DNA of 30,000 bases from Conus ventricosus (GCA_018398815.1 CM031601.1:11751344-11781343); one strand, 5' to 3'. Numbered from the stretch's first letter, positions 9,412-19,573 are shown. Translations and numbers: made by a program. Notes: generated by a model not told the origin, from the letters alone.

Positions 9412-12400
9412 TTAATTTACGGTTCTCCAGTGCCCAATTGCATATGAAAACTCTGGATTAACAAACACCCGTTTTGTGTTTGTTCTATCTAATGACTTCT
9501 TTGTTACAACAGTTGTGTTGATCTCATGTAGATTAGATCGCAGTTTTACGTTGTCATGATGAAAAGTCTTATTGCCAAACAATGCTTCTTTGTAGTTGTC
9601 ATGTGATATGTTTGACTGCACAACGCTGCGAGATATTCCCTTTGCTTTCTTAATGATTTTCTCCTGGCTCGAAATACTGTACATTTTGGACCTTAAACCA
9701 ACAAACTCCTTGATCACCTTTCCAGATAATTCATCCTTCATCTTTCCTAAAACCTTCTTGTTAGTAATTGAATGTAAAGGCGAATCTTTAGGGTAATCGG
9801 ACGTGTCATACCATCCTGCATGCTCTTTAGCTACTTCCATTTCCATGTCTTTATAGATGTCTTCAGTAGGAATATCTATAACAAAACTGTCTGTATCTGT
9901 GTAAAGTACTCTGGACTCAGGATACGAGGGCTTAAAGTAGTCATAAAGAAACTCTAACATCAAAAGCTTTGATAATTCTAAAACAGTAAACCCAATAAAT
10001 ACAGGTTTGTCTAATTTGACTTTCTTTTTTTTCATCATTATGCCAAAAAGCTGATCATGAAATCTTCTGAAGTCCTGATAATTTGGTTTTTTGAAGTCAG
10101 CTTAATTGCTTCGTTCTCTTTGGTGACTAATCTGACATCTTTACGTTTGTGGGGATTCTCCATAGTCTTTCCAAAACAGCTGTTTTCATCAGCTTGAAAA
10201 AGTCTTTTTCTGAAGCATCTGTGGATTTGGTTCTGAGATCAGTGTTCTTCATGATGTATGGTTTCATGAACTTTTTCTTGATCGAAAGCAATTATACGAT
10301 GAACAGCTGTTAACTTTAAACCATGTCTTAAATAAAATTGTAGAAGTCTGTAATGACAGACATAATTTTTTTTTGCCACGAAGATTAGGCACAAGTTTAG
10401 GCGGCTCTCTTGGATTCGTCTTTAGACCTTCTGCTGCTAATGGGTAGTCATTATGCAGGTCATGGAGTTCATGGGGAAATATTCTAAGTCAACTTCTAGA
10501 ATGAAGCCGCGCTGCTGATCAGGCGTTAAACTGCCCAACCACTTTAATGCCTTTTGAATATTATTCGTACCTGCGTACATCTTGAAGTTACGTAATGGAA
10601 GCGATTGTGCCATTGCCCATCCATACAGATTGTTTGCATCTAAATACATGAGATAGTTAGACCTTTTACTTGGATTCATAGTCGTCCAAGTATTTGTTGT
10701 TTGCTTTACAGTAATGAGGGCGACGCCATACTAATTCCTCCACGCAATCCTTTTTCAATCATCTGAATCATTGGTAGGTCAGACAATAAATCAATCTGTA
10801 CTCCAGTAAACTTTAAGAAAGCGTCCCAACTCATCCCGGGCGCAGAAATGTAATGCGCGGGATCCAGGCTATAATGTTTCATACAGGTCTTCCTATAATT
10901 TTCAAAAATATCCGCCAACAAACATACATCAGCCATCAAGTATGAGTCATGATAGTCTCCCATCGTTTTACACTCTAACTTTTGCCACGCATCTGAGCAT
11001 GTTGGTAATCAAATCGCTAATGTCCTTTCCTCTAAGACTAGAAAAGAACGCGCCTTTAGGAGGAAGTGAAATCTTCGTAAAAACCTTTCCCAACTGTTCA
11101 TGTACTCAAAAGGGATAAACGCCCTTTCTAACGAGAGTTGGGTCAAAATATTCTTCTGTTATTGGGCAGGACTTTAAGGACATAGCCAGTGCCTCTAATG
11201 AGCCCATCATGTGTTGCATAGAGTCGTAAAAGACATGTTATTTAAAGTGAAACACATGTACTTTTCTGATGACTGTGCGATGCATGACACCCTAAAGGCA
11301 TCGTCTACTGCTTTCATAATAAGGTGAGAGTCGTAACCTCGCAAGTTATGAAAGAATACAGGCAGCTTCCACTTCGCTGGGTCAAACTTTAGTTGAATAT
11401 TGCAGTTGTTTTTGCGCTGCTCCTCTGAACTTTCCCCCTAATGTGATCATGGTCTCTTACTGTTGGATTTACACTCTTGGGCGTTAGCTCTAAACCGCAA
11501 ATCCCAACAATGTGTGGCTGAGTCATACTGTTGTTTTATCTTCAGGAGTCATCATGATTTCAGATAAATTCAGAATTATTAGAACAATCGTTACGCACTT
11601 GCTGCATGCGCTGTAAAAATCTTCTAGCCGCATCTAGTCCTCTGTATAATTCTGGCCTTGAATGAGCGCCATCCGACCTGACAATGATGAAAGCAAATGA
11701 ACAGATCTGATGATTACTCACTATGGCTGTTTTAGGAAGTCTCTGTGGGGTTGGCCCCTCATAAGGAACAATGAGTGATTCAAAGTCTGCGTAAACAACA
11801 TATGGAGAATTTTGCAGCCGTTTCCAGTTCTTAAAACTAACTTTAGATCCTGGCGGGGGCGTAATTAGTTCTGTATTACAGTCTACAGAACTTTTACAAT
11901 GTTTTATATGTTCACTCGCGGCTTGCACAGATGGAATTCTTGTTAAACATTTTCTGCAGAAATTCTTGTTTGTGCCCATCTTTTGAAGTATGCTGCATTA
12001 GTCTACTCATTGTTCGTAAACAATGTGTAATGTGGCAGCCCCGCTGGTGAAAACATTAGTATAAGTCAACATGATTTTTTGTCTGGCTCGCCAATTGTTG
12101 GACTGTTTCTTGGACACTTTAATCGGCTGTAGATTTGTTTTTCCCCATCCCATGTGTAGACATTAACAGTTATTGGTTTGTTTTGCTCCTCAAACTGATC
12201 AATTTGGTCTACACTAACAGGAAAGGACACCCCACTAAAGTTAAGATCTTTGGTGTATTCCCGATAATTAGTCACTCTCTCTGCGTGGTCGCGGACGTAA
12301 TGCAGCCTTGCAAGAACACACCACATAAAACATTTGTCGTCTGAATTCTTTATGTTTAAAACTGCTCTTTTGCGACTAATGCTGGGGTAGTGGAATGTAA

Positions 12401-12822
12401 CCTTGCCAACAATCGGCGCATACTTACCTGTTTTAATCTGATCTCTAAGACTTCGCCCTCTGACCAACCAGAGCCTCTCATTTTAGCTTCTTCAGCGGCA
12501 GCGTCAAACTGTGTAAGCAGTTCGTCTGCCCAACCGGGTGTTAAGTCGTTATGAGAAAGAATAGTCTGCTGTTTAGTTGAGACCCAGACTTCTAGATTTT
12601 CTTCATTTATTGTTTAATAGTCGATTAAAACAGCTAACATTACTTTAACTGGTGGGTCTATTGTTAGTTTATTTGGGAACTTGAGAAATTGCATGTACAA
12701 CGCTTGCCTGTACGTTTGTTGGTCAATGACATCTAAATCAATATCATTCAGTGCTCTTGATAAACGCTCTCTCTCGAGCATTCCTTCAAACAATTCGTCT
12801 TGTCTTCATATATCTTAGCCAT
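9412..12822 (-). pseudogene. PolB: Protein-primed family-B DNA polymerase, multiply frameshifted
   Basis: Would replicate the element by protein priming. Read from ATG 12822 leftward, the fragments keep the family order. The N-terminal part has ALNDIDLDVIDQQTYRQALY and TPGWADELL, then a KCFMWCVLARL region (12467-12066) and a Cys finger CRKCL. Next come exonuclease motifs: ExoI YVVYADFES (~11776-11800), ExoII FFHNLRGYDSH (~11330-11360) and ExoIII YHDSYLMADVCLLAD (~10960-10910). Palm motif A is YLDANNLYGWAMAQ (~10640), motif B is FGKTMEN (~10155-10190) and motif C is YTDTDSF (9903-9883). A KKAKGI motif and tail close it at 9412. At least eight frame changes or stops separate these pieces, so no functional protein is made. 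It converges tail-to-tail on the integrase with no gap. Confidence 0.95.
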
Positions 12823-12877
12823 GCTGTCTTCTTTTCTAAGCCAACATATTTATTTAAATTAAAAAAAATACAACGGC

Positions 12878-13165
12878 TTAATCAGAATTAATATCAACGG
12901 TCTTTTTGTGCTTGGACTCATAAACTAAAGTATAAACACCTTTTGGTGTTGTTACTGTGAGCTGTTTAGAACAGAGTTTAATGTTTCGTTTACTTTTTTA
13001 AGCATTCCTTTTTTTCTGCTCGGCGTCTGGCTGTTGAAAAAACTTGTCCTCGCCTTTCTTTGAAGATCAAACTTTTGTCTTTTTGTAGTCATCAAAATCG
13101 GCCTGTAAACGATTAAATTCTTCATCCGTGATGTTTGAGTCAACAAGCGCTTTATTTATTGTCAT
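12878..13165 (-). pseudogene. Small helical Polinton protein, ~95 codons, two frameshifts
   Basis: From ATG 13165 (leader GTTTAAATG) the frame reads NITDEEFNRLQADFDDYKK, then breaks. A second frame carries KFDLQRKARTSFFNSQ, KKGMLKKVNETLN. After another one-base slip in an A-rich run, VTTPKGVYTLVYESKHKKTV leads to TAA 12878. The three parts abut without gaps, which is why I join them as one gene. It is Lys-rich and probably coiled, and could be a nucleic-acid-binding or scaffold protein. I do not recognise a named family. It lies 55 bp upstream of the polymerase start, in the same orientation. Confidence 0.55.
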
Positions 13166-13222
13166 TTAAACGAACTAAGTTTAGCTGTTATTAGTTGAAC
13201 CATAGCTGTGTGCTTTTGGAGT

Positions 13223-13576
13223 TTAGTTTTTAATTTTTTTGCCAGCCGCACTTACAGCTAATGAACACAGGCCGAGAGCTAAAGACAAACCACCTAGAGG
13301 TAAAGCTGCGGGTGCGCCTATGCCCGTTGCTAAGAGACCTACGCTCGTTCCTGCTGATAGAGCGCTTATAGTCGATGTTCCAGTATTAACATATGTAACA
13401 GCATTAAAGGCAGCAGAATACCTTCGTTTGGTTTTGCTGTATTTTGAAAGGTCCTGCTCTAGTTTTTGTTGCATTTGCGTAATGTTTGTTAATCTGAAGG
13501 TTTTTATGTTGGGGGGTATCTCTTCTCTTGGCGACTCCGGTGCTGTAGGCACATTTGGATAAACTTGAACAGGCAT
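13223..13576 (-). CDS. Two-helix membrane protein, conserved in Polintons, 117 aa
   Basis: Intact, ATG 13576 to TAA 13223. The N-terminal 25 residues are Pro-rich (PNVPTAPESPREEIPPN). A helical segment follows, FRLTNITQMQQKLEQDLSKY (about 27-46), then a Gly/Ala-rich hydrophobic C-terminal half (residues ~66-112) that could form two membrane helices, ending GKKIKN. I recall similar Polinton proteins with a LEQDL.KY.K..RRY.. helix followed by glycine-rich membrane helices; the function is unknown. The leader is ATTTTTAAAAAAGC before the ATG. It lies 25 bp downstream of the inferred end of the capsid gene. Confidence 0.75.
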   Translation of the reverse strand: MPVQVYPNVPTAPESPREEIPPNIKTFRLTNITQMQQKLEQDLSKYSKTKRRYSAAFNAVTYVNTGTSTISALSAGTSVGLLATGIGAPAALPLGGLSLALGLCSLAVSAAGKKIKN

Positions 13577-13601
13577 GCTTTTTTAAAAATGAAAAAATAA
13601 T

Positions 13602-14862
13602 TTAGTATTTTGTTTCTTGTAATCTGTTACCTTCATATTCAGCTGCGCATCATATAATAAAAACAAATGTACATTAAGCGGTTTTATCGGGTTCTTCTTC
13701 TTTATCAATTTGAATGTTTATTACGTCTCTCACTTTTCCCCCCGCTTCCATACAACTCATTATCCTCTGTTGACCTTAGGTCAATCCATAAACCGTATTT
13801 TGTTGTTAAATAATCATCAAGCCTAACATTGTGAAGATGTAAATCTTTAGACACTAGGTCTGCTGTTGGATTTCTACCCCTCCCACCCCCAAACAATTTT
13901 CTTATTTCGTCAAAATGATGATAAGGTCTAAGCCCGCTAGCGTAGATTTGGTTAGGACTACCGTCAATTGTACATTGCACTTTCGTTATTTTAGGATTAA
14001 AAAACTTTTCGCTTGCTCTTTTGAATGGTTCTTCATCTTCGCACAGCAATAAAATACCTTTAAGCGAATGTGCTGTGGTGCTAAAACTAAAATTCCATAT
14101 AGTGTCTGCCCTGCTTCTGGGATATGTGGTATGATGAATCACTCTTTCGTAATATATTGCTAATTTTGTCTGATATTTTTTTCTTAATCAACTTGCTAAA
14201 TTAGGGTTGCTAACAACGTCAAACTCTAACGAGATGTCAGAAATGCTGTACTTTGCTTCGTGTCTGATGACTTGATAACACGTTTGTATTCGTTAAAAGT
14301 TAGTTCATATGACAATCTGTCTTTTAATGCTCCTTGAAAGTATGGTGCATGCGCTTTTAACAACTCAAAATCTAAGGGAAGGGAAAAGCGATTTCTATAC
14401 GCAAAATTTACAGCTGCATACTTTTTGCCGTCTTAATATCTGCGGCGCCTATTCTATGTTTTAGCGCTTCTTCATTTTCAATTCCTTGAAACGCAAGATC
14501 AGCCCTTTCATTCCCGTTAGCCATAGATCAAATAGGTTAAAAATATGTCTGCATTGTGTAAAGAAAATATTTCTTGCCCCTCAAGTTTTATAGAAATTTC
14601 TTAACGATTGCCCGCCCCAGATTCTGTACAACTGTCCTGTTTGGGTCGTGTTGTTGAAGCGAGTTCTATTTTGAAAGTAAGACGTGCAGAGCCGGGCACA
14701 ATCACTTCATCCGCCCCTAGTCTGGAAATTTGACAGTAAGAATTTGATCCGCATCAATAGTAGATGGATTATTTGGAACAGTAATATCCGCTATTTCCCT
14801 CACGCCTGAGGGCTCTTTCAGTCTTCTATACGGTCAAGAATCGAACCATGTGCTTGTGCCAT
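13602..14862 (-). pseudogene. MCP: Double jelly-roll major capsid protein, frameshifted
   Basis: Forms the icosahedral shell in Polinton-like viruses. Read from ATG 14862 (leader TTCATAAAAATG), fragments in order are RLKEPSGVREIADITVPNN, DEVIVPGSARLTFKIELAS and ISIKLEGQEIFSLHNADIF (first jelly roll). Then come NERADLAFQGIENEEALKHR, FSLPLDFELLKAHAPYFQGA and SYELTFNEYKRVIKSS, and an open stretch 14142-13705 with WNFSFSTTAHSLKGILLL and PYHHFDEIRKLFGGG (second jelly roll). A slip in the C6 run near 13737-13742 and later slips separate the last residues (DAQLN...), ending at TAA 13602. About 420 codons in total, with at least six frame breaks. These phrases match my recollection of Polinton capsid proteins well; there is no structural proof here. 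Confidence 0.85.
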
Positions 14863-14900
14863 TTTTATGAAGCAAAATAAAAAGTTAATTATTTAAAAAC
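14863..14900. promoter_or_regulatory. Bidirectional promoter spacer between capsid and coiled-coil genes
   Basis: 38 bp between divergent ATGs. The minus side reads TTCATAAAAATG and the plus side reads ATTATTTAAAAACATG, the same A-run leader seen elsewhere in the element. Promoter function is inferred from the layout. Confidence 0.5.
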
Positions 14901-16097
14901 ATGGCAGGAATTGAAGGTGAAGAAGATTATGATGTTTTTGATCCTGGAGACGACATGAGTGAAATGATCCCTTTGACACAGCATCGCTCAGCGCTCTCAT
15001 TGCGGCGTGAATTAACAGAAAGTAAGGCCAAATCATTGTACCAAAGTTTAGGTCAAGAACCTCCCCGAATTTATAGACCCTAATGATTTTGAAGTAAAAA
15101 ATGACCATTTGTTTGTGAAAAACGATCAAGGAGAACTTGTTCAGCTTACAACTAAAAAAGACCCATCAAAGTTTTTAGCCGTGGGTTCAATTAGAAATAG
15201 ACTCCCTGCGAGCGTACAAAATCGCCTTGGCATTGCTAGAAACCAAAATTAGATAGGGATGCAGTTGCTAAACTTCAAAACACACTACAAGAACTCCCGA
15301 CAGATAACCAAATGCAAACATGGAACTTAAAGAATTAAATCAATCGGCAGACGAATTAATAAATGCAATAGAAGCAGAAACCAGTTTTTCAGAAGAAACA
15401 GCATTAAAGACTATAAAAACGACTCACCGCTACCCATGCGAGAATAGCGGCCCTTGATCATGCTTTAAGAACCATTAGAGGCGAATTAACAAACAATTTA
15501 GCAAAACTAGGTGAACTAGATGGCATAAAAAAGAGAAAAAGAAAAACTCGTTGAGGCTGACGACCGCATCGTAGGGCGTGAGATTAAAGAAAGAATAACC
15601 CAAAGACTAAAAGATCTTGAACAAGAAAGATCAGCAAGACTAGAAGTGCTGACTACTAACCGAGACCTATACGAACTCAAGTGAATAGAATAAGAGAAAC
15701 TATCGAAAAAATTTTATATGAAGACGCAACGCTAGCAGAACGAATAAGAACATTGTTTAGAGAGCAGGGAGTCACATTAGCAAGCGTTATAACGGCCTTG
15801 GATTTGCAATAAGTACACTGGTGATGGCTATTACAGGCGGCGGTGGTCAAAGTTCATTACCTCCGCCGCCATCGCCTCCATCTCCGCCTGATAAATCATG
15901 GGTAAAAAAAACAGCTTGATCATCTTGCAAGTTTATTAAAAAAATTAGCTGGTAAAGCCGTGGACGCTTTACCAGGGAAAATTGGGAGTATTGTCAGCTG
16001 GCTTTTGTCTACTGCAAGCAAAGTAGTTGGCTTTATGGCCGAGCACTTATGGACATTAGTTCTTGTAATAGTTGGGTTACTAAATTTAGTAAGATAA
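14901..16097 (+). pseudogene. Long coiled-coil protein with C-terminal membrane segments, frameshifted
   Basis: From ATG 14901 the first open part ends at 15083. The rest is readable in alternating frames to TAA 16097, about 400 codons in all. Order: an acidic N-terminus with MIPLTQHRSALSLRRELTE; a middle with DPSKFLAVGSIRNRLP; coiled-coil repeats (DHALRTIRGELTNNLAKLGE, RLKDLEQERSARLEVL, INRIRETIEKILYED); TLAERIRTLFREQGVTLASV leading into a membrane helix; a GGGGQSSLPPPPSPPSPP linker; and a second hydrophobic region (GSIVSWLLSTASKVVGFMAE, HLWTLVLVIVGLL). I recall proteins with this exact layout as a common uncharacterised Polinton gene. The coil-plus-membrane build suggests a virion or fibre-like role, unproven. 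At least six frameshifts. Confidence 0.8.
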
Positions 16098-16198
16098 AAA
16101 CCAAGTAATCCTATGCCAGTTAATCCAAGAACAAGCGCTGTCTTTTCATATTCATGGTCATCGCGAACAGAGTCCCCCGAGCTTTGCTGAGTCTTCAA
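16080..16198 (-). CDS. Possible small single-pass membrane protein
   Basis: A minus-strand frame holds SSGDSVRDDHEYEKTALVLG then LTGIGLLGFYLTKF, a charged head followed by one membrane helix. This is a layout seen in small virion proteins. It has no ATG (a TTG at 16198 is nearest, with a stop 30 bp upstream), and beyond ~16097 it overlaps the plus-strand gene. Its real 3' end is unclear. It may be a broken small gene or a chance frame. Confidence 0.3.
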
Positions 16199-16212
16199 TG
16201 GACTTTGGGGGT

Positions 16213-17250
16213 TTAGACTTCAGGAATTAGATAACTTATTCTTGGGTGTTCTTTTATTGTTTGTAATATTACTGGCTCAGAATTTATGTCATTTTTTCCC
16301 AACCTTCTGTTCATTGCCTGCTATAAGAATTTCATTATTATAGTTTATTATTGTACCTATCTGGAGTCTGAGGGCAGAAGGCAGCATGTATAAACCATGC
16401 CAACAGCAAAGTCTACTTTCGATCTTGCGTATTGTAAAACATTTTGGTATCTTTCAATATTTAAAGGTAAATCAACTGTGAAAAATGGCGTCCTCAAAAT
16501 TTTGCAAGTTTGTTTTTGTGCGTCAAAGCCATAAAGGGATCAGTTATGCTCATCTTGCCGGTTTCGCCCTACAAAACCAAACGTAAGTACAATAAGCGTT
16601 TTTTTCGTTCTATTCCCCCCCCTAGTTAGGCCCTTGAATGTCAAGAAAAATTTTGTCCATGCTGTTTTATCTCTTGCTTAGGGACCCGGGCCAACATTGG
16701 CCAAAAAAGAAGATTTAAAAGGAAAAATCCATCAAGTTAACTTTCTGTGCGTGCCCCGAAAATAAAGTCCCTAGGCCATGATTAGATCCAATTTTTGTCA
16801 AAAGCCTGCGATGTAATATTGAATTCGTTACGATCTTTCAAAAGCCTTCATGTCTATTATGTTGCGAGGATTAAAGGTTTGTCATTTTGGGAATGGCGCT
16901 TGCAGTTTTAGTCAAAATACGCCCGAAGGGGTAATAAAAAAAGAAATCTTTACACTGACCTCACCCAAAAGGGTCAGGGGGGATTTTAAATATCAGCATA
17001 CGACACTCCACACCCATTGATGCGCAAAACACAGCAAAGTTTAAATTTCGATAAAACTGCATCGGATACTAAACCACGCTTTCTTGATGCGGTCGTTTTC
17101 AATAGGGGGGTTAAGAAGCTCTTTAATGATACCACCCTTTTTTTGAAAAAAGGGAGTCAGGGCACAGCAAGTCAAAATATCAGTTGCATATTTTTAAGAT
17201 TTTGTGCGGCCCAACAGAATATTTGCACCGGATATTTGAATGCCTCTTTT
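16213..17250 (-). pseudogene. Broken Polinton gene, family not identified
   Basis: No single long frame exists, but consecutive minus-strand fragments read as protein: GGIIKELLNPPIENDRIKKA, TLIVLTFGFVGRNRQDEHN, SLYGFDAQKQTCKILRTPFF, TVDLPLNIERYQNVLQYARS, KVDFAVGMVYTCCLLPSALR and EHPRISYLIPEV, ending at TAA 16213. Frame changes coincide with homopolymers (G8, T8, C8), and the whole stretch looks badly read. It occupies the capsid/protease side of the element, so a virion protein is likely. I looked for an adenain-like protease (His before Trp, Gln-Cys-Gly) and found none. The right-hand limit is approximate. Confidence 0.45.
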
Positions 17251-17398
17251 TATTTCGTTTAAAAAAATTTTGTAAAAATAACAACCCCAAACCGTCCTTC
17301 GTTTTTTGAACATCAAATTGATAACGAAGCGGGCCAAAATGGTTTCGCTTCATAAAATTTACAAATCGTATGGTTTTAAATAAGTGAATCAAAGAAGA

Positions 17399-17945
17399 AT
17401 AATAAGATTCGAAAAATTGTAAAAACAGGGAACAAAGTTAGCGAGTTAACAATACCTGATGGGTATTACGGGTTTTGCTCACTAAAAGAAGAAATGAGTA
17501 ACTTTGACATTACCCCTCAAACTTAACAATGCAATCTGAAACAATGTTAATTATTCAAGCCTGAAGAAGAAGCAGGTTACTATTTTGATAAAGAGCTAGC
17601 TAAAATGTTAGGCTTTACAGCTAACAATTATAGATTTAGAGTTACACCAACCAAAACTACTTATGAGGGGAAAGTCCGCTCGATCTTGCATTACATTCAT
17701 TACTCTATGTTCATTTGGATGAGCTGAGCACTGATGAAAACTTATATGATGGAAGGCCCTCAACTGTTTTAAGAGCTCTTCCGTCAGGAAAGCTGCATAT
17801 TGCGATTATGAAATTATACAATTCCCTAATTTACAGTTTAAAGGATTAGTTTGTGGAGGGTCGGATCATTAATATAAAAATCAAAGACAAAGCGGGGAAA
17901 GTTGTAAAATGTGATAACCTGCACATTGTTTTGGAAATAAAATAA
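17399..17945 (+). pseudogene. Candidate minor capsid (penton-like) protein, frameshifted
   Basis: Plus-strand fragments in order are NKVSELTIPDGYYGFCSLKE, EAGYYFDKELAKMLGFTANN, YRFRVTPTKTTYEGK, LYVHLDELSTDENLYDGRPS, TVLRALPSGKLHIAIMKLYN and RIINIKIKDKAGKVVKCDNL, ending in HIVLEIK-TAA at 17945. This succession fits the pattern I remember for Polinton penton/minor capsid proteins: a 'DG.Y....L..E' strand, a 'LA..LGF' helix, a 'LYV.L......N..DG.PST.L' stretch, and an 'I.I.D..G......L.I.LEI' ending. About four frame breaks. The N-terminus left of 17399 could not be traced and may start near 17275. Assignment is by remembered pattern only. Confidence 0.5.
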
Positions 17946-17962
17946 TACGTTACTAAAAAATA

Positions 17963-18819
17963 ATGTCGCGTGGGCCAGAAGAATCGGGATTACATTAGCG
18001 CCTGTGAGGTGTATAACCTTAGAATTAAAAGACCTTGCAGACGTTGCGGACTTTGAGCAAAACGGTGAGATAGGCGCTTTGTATGGTTTTGAGTACACTA
18101 AAGATGGTGATTATAAACGCAAAGAGGTTGGCGACAGCAAAAAGTTTCCTAAACTAGAACAACTGCGCAATCTAGAGGCAAATATGTTGGCCAGTATGAA
18201 TATAAAATAGTTCGAAAACCTGACCTCAAATGGCACTTAGAACCATATTTAGAATGGACATAAAATTTGAATTCATAAGCCCATTTACATATTTTAGCCG
18301 TCAAAAAAGTTTCAGAAAAGTATTCAACTCTGGCCCTTTACATGTAAGTCTTATGCCAGACGACAATAGTCGGAAAGAAATTGAAATAACGCCGTATGGG
18401 AAAAAACAGTACATCCTCCACAGAAAAGAAACAGTTGTAAAAAAAGCTTCTACAAAATTACAGTTCTTTCCAAGCAGAAAATTAGGAGACACGTTTCACA
18501 ATGATATTTGAAATTTCTGTCTTTAAGATGTGAGAGGGATGGGTTGTGGGCGTTAGTGACGACCTTATAAAAGGGAAATTTAAAATTAGCTGGCAAAACT
18601 TAGACGTTAAACGCCTTAACGTTTTCCATCGTCGTTCTTCACAATGGCGAGGATATTAAGATCATAACAACAAGCAACAAAATCAATGTTGCCTTAAATA
18701 GAAACAATCTTACAGAACTGAATTGGATTAATCTTACACATTTAGGCCTTATAGGGTTTTATTATACTGAACAAGTTTTGACAGAGAGTATGATAAAAAT
18801 AATAACTGGATTAGATTAA
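17963..18819 (+). pseudogene. Unidentified Polinton gene, ~285 codons, frameshifted
   Basis: Begins MSRGPEESG at ATG 17963 (leader TACTAAAAAATAATG). Open stretches are 18004-18210 (DFEQNGEIGALYGFEYTKDG), then YEYKIVRKPDLKWHLEPYLE in another frame, then 18230-18511 (KFEFISPFTYFSRQ, KVFNSGPLHVSLMPDDN, FPSRKLGDTFHNDI). A final stretch (KINVALNRNNLTELNWINLT, LGLIGFYYTEQVLTES) leads to TAA 18817-18819. Many short alternating polar and hydrophobic segments suggest a beta-rich protein. It lies between the penton candidate (17-bp gap) and the ATPase (16-bp gap), as in a plus-strand morphogenesis block. I do not recognise the family. At least four frame breaks. Confidence 0.5.
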
Positions 18820-18835
18820 ATTCTGCTATAAAACC

Positions 18836-19534
18836 ATGGAGCAGTTAAACTTTATGACAAAAACTCCTCATTGCTCCATTTATTTGTGGGGAGACTGGTT
18901 GTGGAAAAACAATATTTATCCTCGACCTGTTACAAACAGTTTATCGCTATAATTTTGATTATATTGTGGTTTTCTGTCCAACACTTAAATGGAACAAAGC
19001 ATATCATGATAGAAGGTTTATATGGGCAGATGATGACATATATTTAGTTGATCCTAGCAATAAACTAAGTGAGTGTTTAGAACAGTTTTATAGGCTGTTT
19101 CAAGGAACGCAAACACTATTTATTATAGATGACTGTTCGGCAGAAAGAGACATAGTTAAAAAGAGAAACACTTTGTCAAAACTAGCTTTCAGCGGAAGGG
19201 ATGCTAGGATAAGTGTGTGGATTTTATGCCAAAAATATAACTCAGTTTTAAAAGACTTTAGAGAACAGTTAAAGACTGTAGTGTTATTTCACATGAAAGA
19301 CAGAGCCCTCATTTGAAGAATGTTTGCGCGAAAATGATGTTAAATTGAAAAGATCAGGAAAAACATAGGATTAACAAAAACTGAAATCTGAAAAGTTTAG
19401 AAATTAGTATTGAAAAGGAAAACCCCTACACAGTATGTTTGTTTGTAGATAATCGTTATTTTTTGGTATTGAAGTCTTACTTGTCAGAGACGGGAAATAC
19501 CAATCCTGGGTTACTTTCGCCCGAAACTGGGTGA
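18836..19534 (+). pseudogene. ATPase: A32-like DNA-packaging ATPase, frameshifted
   Basis: FtsK/HerA-superfamily motor that would pump the genome into the capsid. From ATG 18836 (MEQLNFMTKTP) a slip near 18865 moves into the main frame. There Walker A is GETGCGKT (~18889-18912) and DYIVVFCPTLKWN follows; Walker B is TLFIIDDCSAE (~19111-19143) and a sensor-like WILCQKYNSVLKDFREQLK comes after. The main frame stops at 19316. Another slip restores FEECLRENDV, and more breaks lead to ISIEKENPYTVCLFVDNRYF. That last frame enters the right TIR at 19424 and stays open to TGA 19532-19534, so the C-terminus is encoded inside the terminal repeat. TATAAAA lies 7 bp before the ATG. At least three frameshifts; the P-loop itself is intact. 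Confidence 0.9.
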
Positions 19535-19573
19535 GGGCGGAAGGGGCCCAGGATTGGTATTTCCCCGTTCTCT
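19424..19573. repeat. Right terminal inverted repeat of the Polinton
   Basis: Reverse complement of 3003-3153 with about ten differences. It carries the terminal hairpin at 19486-19573. The 62-bp inner part overlaps the reading frame of the ATPase tail. Confidence 0.95.
19486..19573. repeat. Terminal hairpin within right TIR
   Basis: AGAGACGGGAAATACCAATC at 19486 pairs with the outer arm ending CCCGTTCTCT at 19573. The inner TTACTTTCGCCC pairs with GGGCGGAAG.GG with small mismatches. Two single-base gaps near the tip make it less perfect than the left hairpin. Confidence 0.93.

Noticed and set aside
13239..13562. 107-codon plus-strand frame opposite the membrane-protein gene
   Set aside because: Antisense of an intact gene that has a proper start, an A-run leader and membrane-helix layout.
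17017..17262. 81-codon plus-strand frame in the Polinton
   Set aside because: It lies opposite protein-like fragments of the minus-strand gene and has no feature of its own.
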